This document shows, piece after piece, positions 61,756 to 64,000 of a DNA stretch of 64,000 nt (position 1 is the first letter of the stretch; each line of letters starts with the position of its first letter). The DNA lies in assembly GCA_024637035.1 (NCBI GenBank), contig JAGXFW010000015.1, positions 1-64,000 on the forward strand. The letters run 5' to 3'. The position numbers and the translations under genes are program-made. Under the pieces are notes generated by a model, which was not told where the DNA came from, searched no databases, and saw only the letters and a program-made list of their open reading frames with translations. Source of the stretch: Actinomycetes bacterium (GTDB taxonomy: Bacteria; Actinomycetota; Thermoleophilia; RBG-16-64-13).

Positions 61756-61772
61756 TACTACAGGATGTAGTG
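61756..61772. promoter_or_regulatory. BlaI-type operator, site D (TPR-lgt unit)
   Basis: TACTAC-AGGAT-GTAGTG, one mismatch from the perfect dyad, 65 bp before the TPR gene. On the minus strand the right half gives a TAGTAT -10-like box. It lies in a divergent region, so it might affect the ferredoxin side too. Confidence 0.72.
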
Positions 61773-61899
61773 ACGAGAACCCAGTGCCTCGCACAACGTA
61801 CTCTACACTGAGCAGACGGCGTTCACCGCAGACGGGTTCCGTCCGTGTTCCGCCCACAGTCCTTGAAAACCGGGGCCGTGTCGTCTACCATGATTTCCA

Positions 61900-61917
61900 T
61901 ATACCCCCATGGGTATA
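61900..61917. promoter_or_regulatory. CsoR/CstR-type operator-like dyad before ferredoxin-rhodanese operon
   Basis: TATACCCCCATGGGTATA, near-perfect dyad ATACCC-CCAT-GGGTAT, 20 bp before the GTG start. It resembles operators of CsoR-family repressors (copper, persulfide-sensing CstR). TATACT overlapping its right edge (61914-61919) may be the -10. No CsoR-family gene is in the window. Confidence 0.65.
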
Positions 61918-61936
61918 CTAGAGAGGAGCGCGGCGC

Positions 61937-62131
61937 GTGAGACTCGCACAGATCGACTATGCACGCTGCGAGGCTTGTTCCCCGTGCCCCGCCCGCAAGG
62001 CATGCCGCACCAAGGCGATCGTGAAGATGGGCCCGGACGAGCAGGCGATCGTCAAGCCCTCGGACTGCATGGGTTGCGGCGATTGCGTGGAGGAGTGCCC
62101 GTACGGAGCCGTTTCCATGAAGGAGTCCTGA
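61937..62131 (+). CDS. 2[4Fe-4S] ferredoxin-like protein
   Basis: 64 aa from GTG 61937 after GAGAGGAG. First cluster motif C11xxC14xxC17x5C23 (altered spacing), second C44MGCGDCVEEC54P in the classical form. Cytosolic low-potential electron carrier. Position before two rhodaneses suggests a role in sulfur or persulfide reduction. Confidence 0.88.
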   Translation: MRLAQIDYARCEACSPCPARKACRTKAIVKMGPDEQAIVKPSDCMGCGDCVEECPYGAVSMKES

Positions 62132-62175
62132 CCGATATCGGCTGCAGGACACACAGCGAACCAGGAGTCAGATAG

Positions 62176-62511
62176 ATGTTCAAGTTGTTCAGCCGTGAGC
62201 CGCAGGGGTACACCGACCTATCCCCGGCCGATGTGAACGCGCGCATAGCAGCCGGCGGTGGCGTACAGCTCATCGACGTGCGCTCTCCGGGCGAGTTCTC
62301 GCAGGGCCACATCCCCAAAGCGAAGTTGATACCGCTGAACGACCTTTCTCGCAGGCACCAAGAGCTGAAGAAGAGCGGGGACATAATCCTCTACTGCCTG
62401 AGCGCCGCTCGAAGCAAGCGCGGAGCGCGACTCCTCGTAGAACTCGGATACGAGAACGTGTACAACATGGAGGGCGGTATCAGCCGCTGGCCCTTCGACG
62501 TGAAGCGATGA
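62176..62511 (+). CDS. Rhodanese-domain sulfurtransferase (cytosolic)
   Basis: 111 aa, ATG 62176. Single rhodanese domain: VQLIDVRSPGEFSQGHIPKAKLIPLND and active-site loop YC74LSAARS. It forms a Cys-persulfide and passes sulfane sulfur. Overlaps the next gene by 4 bp (ATGA). Confidence 0.92.
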   Translation: MFKLFSREPQGYTDLSPADVNARIAAGGGVQLIDVRSPGEFSQGHIPKAKLIPLNDLSRRHQELKKSGDIILYCLSAARSKRGARLLVELGYENVYNMEGGISRWPFDVKR

Positions 62512-62906
62512 CCTCTCGCGCGGCGGCACGCCGCGCCCTCGCCGCCCTTGCCGCAGTTGTCATCGTGGGAGCGGTTGCACTGCTCGCTTCTTGCGCCGGC
62601 ACCTACACCACGATCAGCGCCGACACGGTGCGCGAACGGCTCGACTCCGGAGAGCGGGTGTTCCTGCTCGACGTTCGCACGCAGGGCGAGTTCGACTCGG
62701 GCCATATCCCAGGGGCGGTCCTGATACCGGTGCAGCAGCTGAAGTCACGCATGGCGGAAGTGCCCAACGACCGCCCGATCATCGTCTACTGCCTCACCGC
62801 GAGTAGGAGCGCCGAAGCAGCCGCGATGCTCAGCGCCGAGGGCTACAAGGACGTCTTCGACATGGCTCAAGGCATCCAAGCGTGGCGGGGAGCCGTCGAG
62901 CGCTAG
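62508..62906 (+). CDS. Rhodanese-domain lipoprotein
   Basis: 132 aa, ATG 62508. Signal helix 9-28 and lipobox LLASC29, so it is outside the membrane. Rhodanese domain with LLDVRTQGEFDSGHIPGAVLIPV and active loop YC95LTASRS. With the cytosolic rhodanese it makes an inside/outside pair for sulfane sulfur. Its TAG stop is inside the CTAG of a dispersed repeat. Confidence 0.92.
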   Translation: MTSRAAARRALAALAAVVIVGAVALLASCAGTYTTISADTVRERLDSGERVFLLDVRTQGEFDSGHIPGAVLIPVQQLKSRMAEVPNDRPIIVYCLTASRSAEAAAMLSAEGYKDVFDMAQGIQAWRGAVER

Positions 62907-63073
62907 CAGGCTGTTGAAGAATGGACGCTTCGCTGTCAGGGCGCGATGGGCACGCGTGAGGCAAGGACGAGAGGGAGCGCTCGTAGCAGCGCTACGGGCG
63001 CAACCGAGGACGCCGTATCGCGCCGTCCAGTGCGTTCTGGCGGCCAAGGCTTCGATCTTCAACAGCCTGCTAG
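62903..63073. repeat. CTAG-ended dispersed repeat, full-length copy
   Basis: 171 bp with perfect 18-bp inverted ends CTAGCAGGCTGTTGAAGA. The interior holds the segment CGAGGACGCCGTATCGCGCC shared with 22.0 kb and a right third shared with 25.4 kb. It begins at the rhodanese stop codon and lies between convergent genes. No open reading frame of note; MITE-like. Confidence 0.8.
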
Positions 63074-63128
63074 GGCCGCAGCCCGCAGGAAGCGCAGCGC
63101 TCGGCGCGTAGACCGCTGGGAAGCCGCG

Positions 63129-64000
63129 TCAGACCTTGGCCGCGTCGGTGACCAGGCGGAGCAGGCGCTCCTGCGTGAGGGGCCCCTCGGCGGAATCGTC
63201 CACCACCGGCACACCGTTCAAGACGAGTCGCGGCACGCTGAGCACGTTGTGGAGCCGCGCGACCTCTGGGAAGTCGACCACGTTCACCATGTCGGCGGTC
63301 ACAGAGGGTCCGGCCATGGCAAACAGATGGGCGAGCCGAACCAGTTCAGGGCACCGAGGACACGTGGGGGTAGTCAGCACTTCGATGTGCACCGGCGTCG
63401 TCAGCGCCGAGAGAGCCTCGACCGTGCTCGGATCCAGACGCACGACGCCCGTAGAGAGCGCCAGCACGGCGTCGAGGAACGTGCCGAACTCGTAGCCGGA
63501 AGGTGTCCCGAAGAAGCGCACGCGGGCGACCGATCCATCCGCAGCCTTCAAGAGGGTGGCCGGGATCCGTGTGACCCCCATGCTCTCGGCCTCGGCCGAT
63601 CGGGTGCGGTAGTCATGCACGACGAGCGTCAGCTTGTCCGAAAGCGCGGCGAACTCCTGCACCAACCTGAGTGCGTCGTGACACGCGTCGCACGCGGGGA
63701 TCGGCACGCCGTCGACCGAGGGGGTCTGACCGAAGTGCACGATACTGACCGGGCTCACCAGCTTCTCCCCGAGGATGCGCGCCAGGTTCTCGCGGTCGGC
63801 CGCAGCTAGAGCCGGCGGCTCCTCTGCGACAGGCGGCTCCGCCGGGACAGCCAGCTCCTCCGAGGCCGGCGGACGCGCGCTCTCGCGCAGGTACCGCAAA
63901 GCATGCAACGCCGCCACCTGACCTTCGCCCACAGCCTTTGCGATCTGATACGGCTCTCCGGTCGCGTCCCCCGCTGCGAACACCCCGGGCACCGCGGTCG
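63129..64000 (-). CDS. Thioredoxin reductase C-terminus fused to a two-domain glutaredoxin-like protein (cut by window edge)
   Basis: The visible 290 residues start inside TAVPGVFAAGDATGEPYQIAKAVGEGQVAALHALRYL, the FAD-binding C-terminal motif of thioredoxin reductase. After an Ala/Pro/Glu linker (about 40-75) come two thioredoxin folds as in protein disulfide oxidoreductases: the first with PACDAC and IPATLL (cis-Pro), the second with TPTCPRC and VPRLVLNG. So this is a single-chain reductase plus PDO. The N-terminal reductase part lies beyond 64000. It may feed CcdA/Sec-TlpA or peroxiredoxins. Confidence 0.88.
   Translation of the reverse strand, partial: TAVPGVFAAGDATGEPYQIAKAVGEGQVAALHALRYLRESARPPASEELAVPAEPPVAEEPPALAAADRENLARILGEKLVSPVSIVHFGQTPSVDGVPIPACDACHDALRLVQEFAALSDKLTLVVHDYRTRSAEAESMGVTRIPATLLKAADGSVARVRFFGTPSGYEFGTFLDAVLALSTGVVRLDPSTVEALSALTTPVHIEVLTTPTCPRCPELVRLAHLFAMAGPSVTADMVNVVDFPEVARLHNVLSVPRLVLNGVPVVDDSAEGPLTQERLLRLVTDAAKV

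Overview
The window is about 64 kb of GC-rich bacterial chromosome. Gene content points to an anaerobic or facultative Actinomycetota lineage, perhaps Coriobacteriia or a neighbouring uncultured class; no rRNA or other firm marker settles this. The grounds are the rpsF-ssb-rpsR-rplI-dnaB cluster, a CODH nickel chaperone (CooC), FdhD with a DUF1786 protein, a Ccm-type cytochrome c maturation operon with cysteine-type CcmE, BlaI/M56 regulation, and a probable selenoprotein.

Layout. 1-2.4 kb: end of an IS3-like element, a tyrosine recombinase, a HEPN-like orphan and tRNA-Lys(TTT), which looks like an integration site. 2.5-4.5 kb: small hypotheticals, a His-rich metal-binding protein and a MASE3 sensor. 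4.5-26.7 kb: nearly all of de novo purine synthesis on the minus strand (purH, purN, purM; purF, purL, purQ, purS, purC; purB, purE, purD; purA). It is interrupted by plus-strand inserts: a cobalamin-riboswitch btuFCD operon and two membrane or Vps62-like genes. purL carries a one-base frameshift. 26.8-34.8 kb: an FAD oxidoreductase, pabC, pabB, dnaB, rplI, a DUF2232 protein, rpsR, ssb and rpsF (apparent CTG start). 34.9-44.2 kb: DUF3343, DUF4349, cooC, a DUF4388/degenerate-GTPase protein, an acyltransferase, a diguanylate cyclase, a DUF1786 protein, fdhD and a 41-aa zinc ribbon.

44.3-64 kb is the most unusual part, devoted to extracytoplasmic redox, heme and sulfur chemistry. On the minus strand it holds: (i) DUF2318 - two FtsX permeases - ABC ATPase - TlpA-like thioredoxin - CcdA, where the thioredoxin has an in-frame UGA exactly at the first active-site cysteine (UxxC, probable selenocysteine); (ii) blaI with a BlaR1-like M56 metallopeptidase whose extracytoplasmic tail ends in a CxxCH heme-c motif in place of a penicillin-binding domain; (iii) ccmE2-ccmE-ccmF-ccmH-(zinc ribbon)-ccmA-ccmB-ccmC-ccmD; (iv) a TPR protein, lgt and a zinc-ribbon membrane protein. 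Five copies of one dyad, TACTAC-N5-GTAGTA, lie in front of exactly these four transcription units (two in front of the ccm operon). This suggests a BlaI regulon for cytochrome c maturation in which the sensor is itself a substrate of the machinery it controls. A second operator type (ATACCCCCA..GGTATAC, CsoR/CstR-like) precedes both the Sec-TlpA/CcdA pair and a ferredoxin-rhodanese-rhodanese operon. The window ends inside a thioredoxin reductase-glutaredoxin-like fusion.

A dispersed repeat with CTAGCAGGCTGTTGAAGA-type ends sits at several gene 3' ends; its CTAG supplies the TAG stop codon of the gene.
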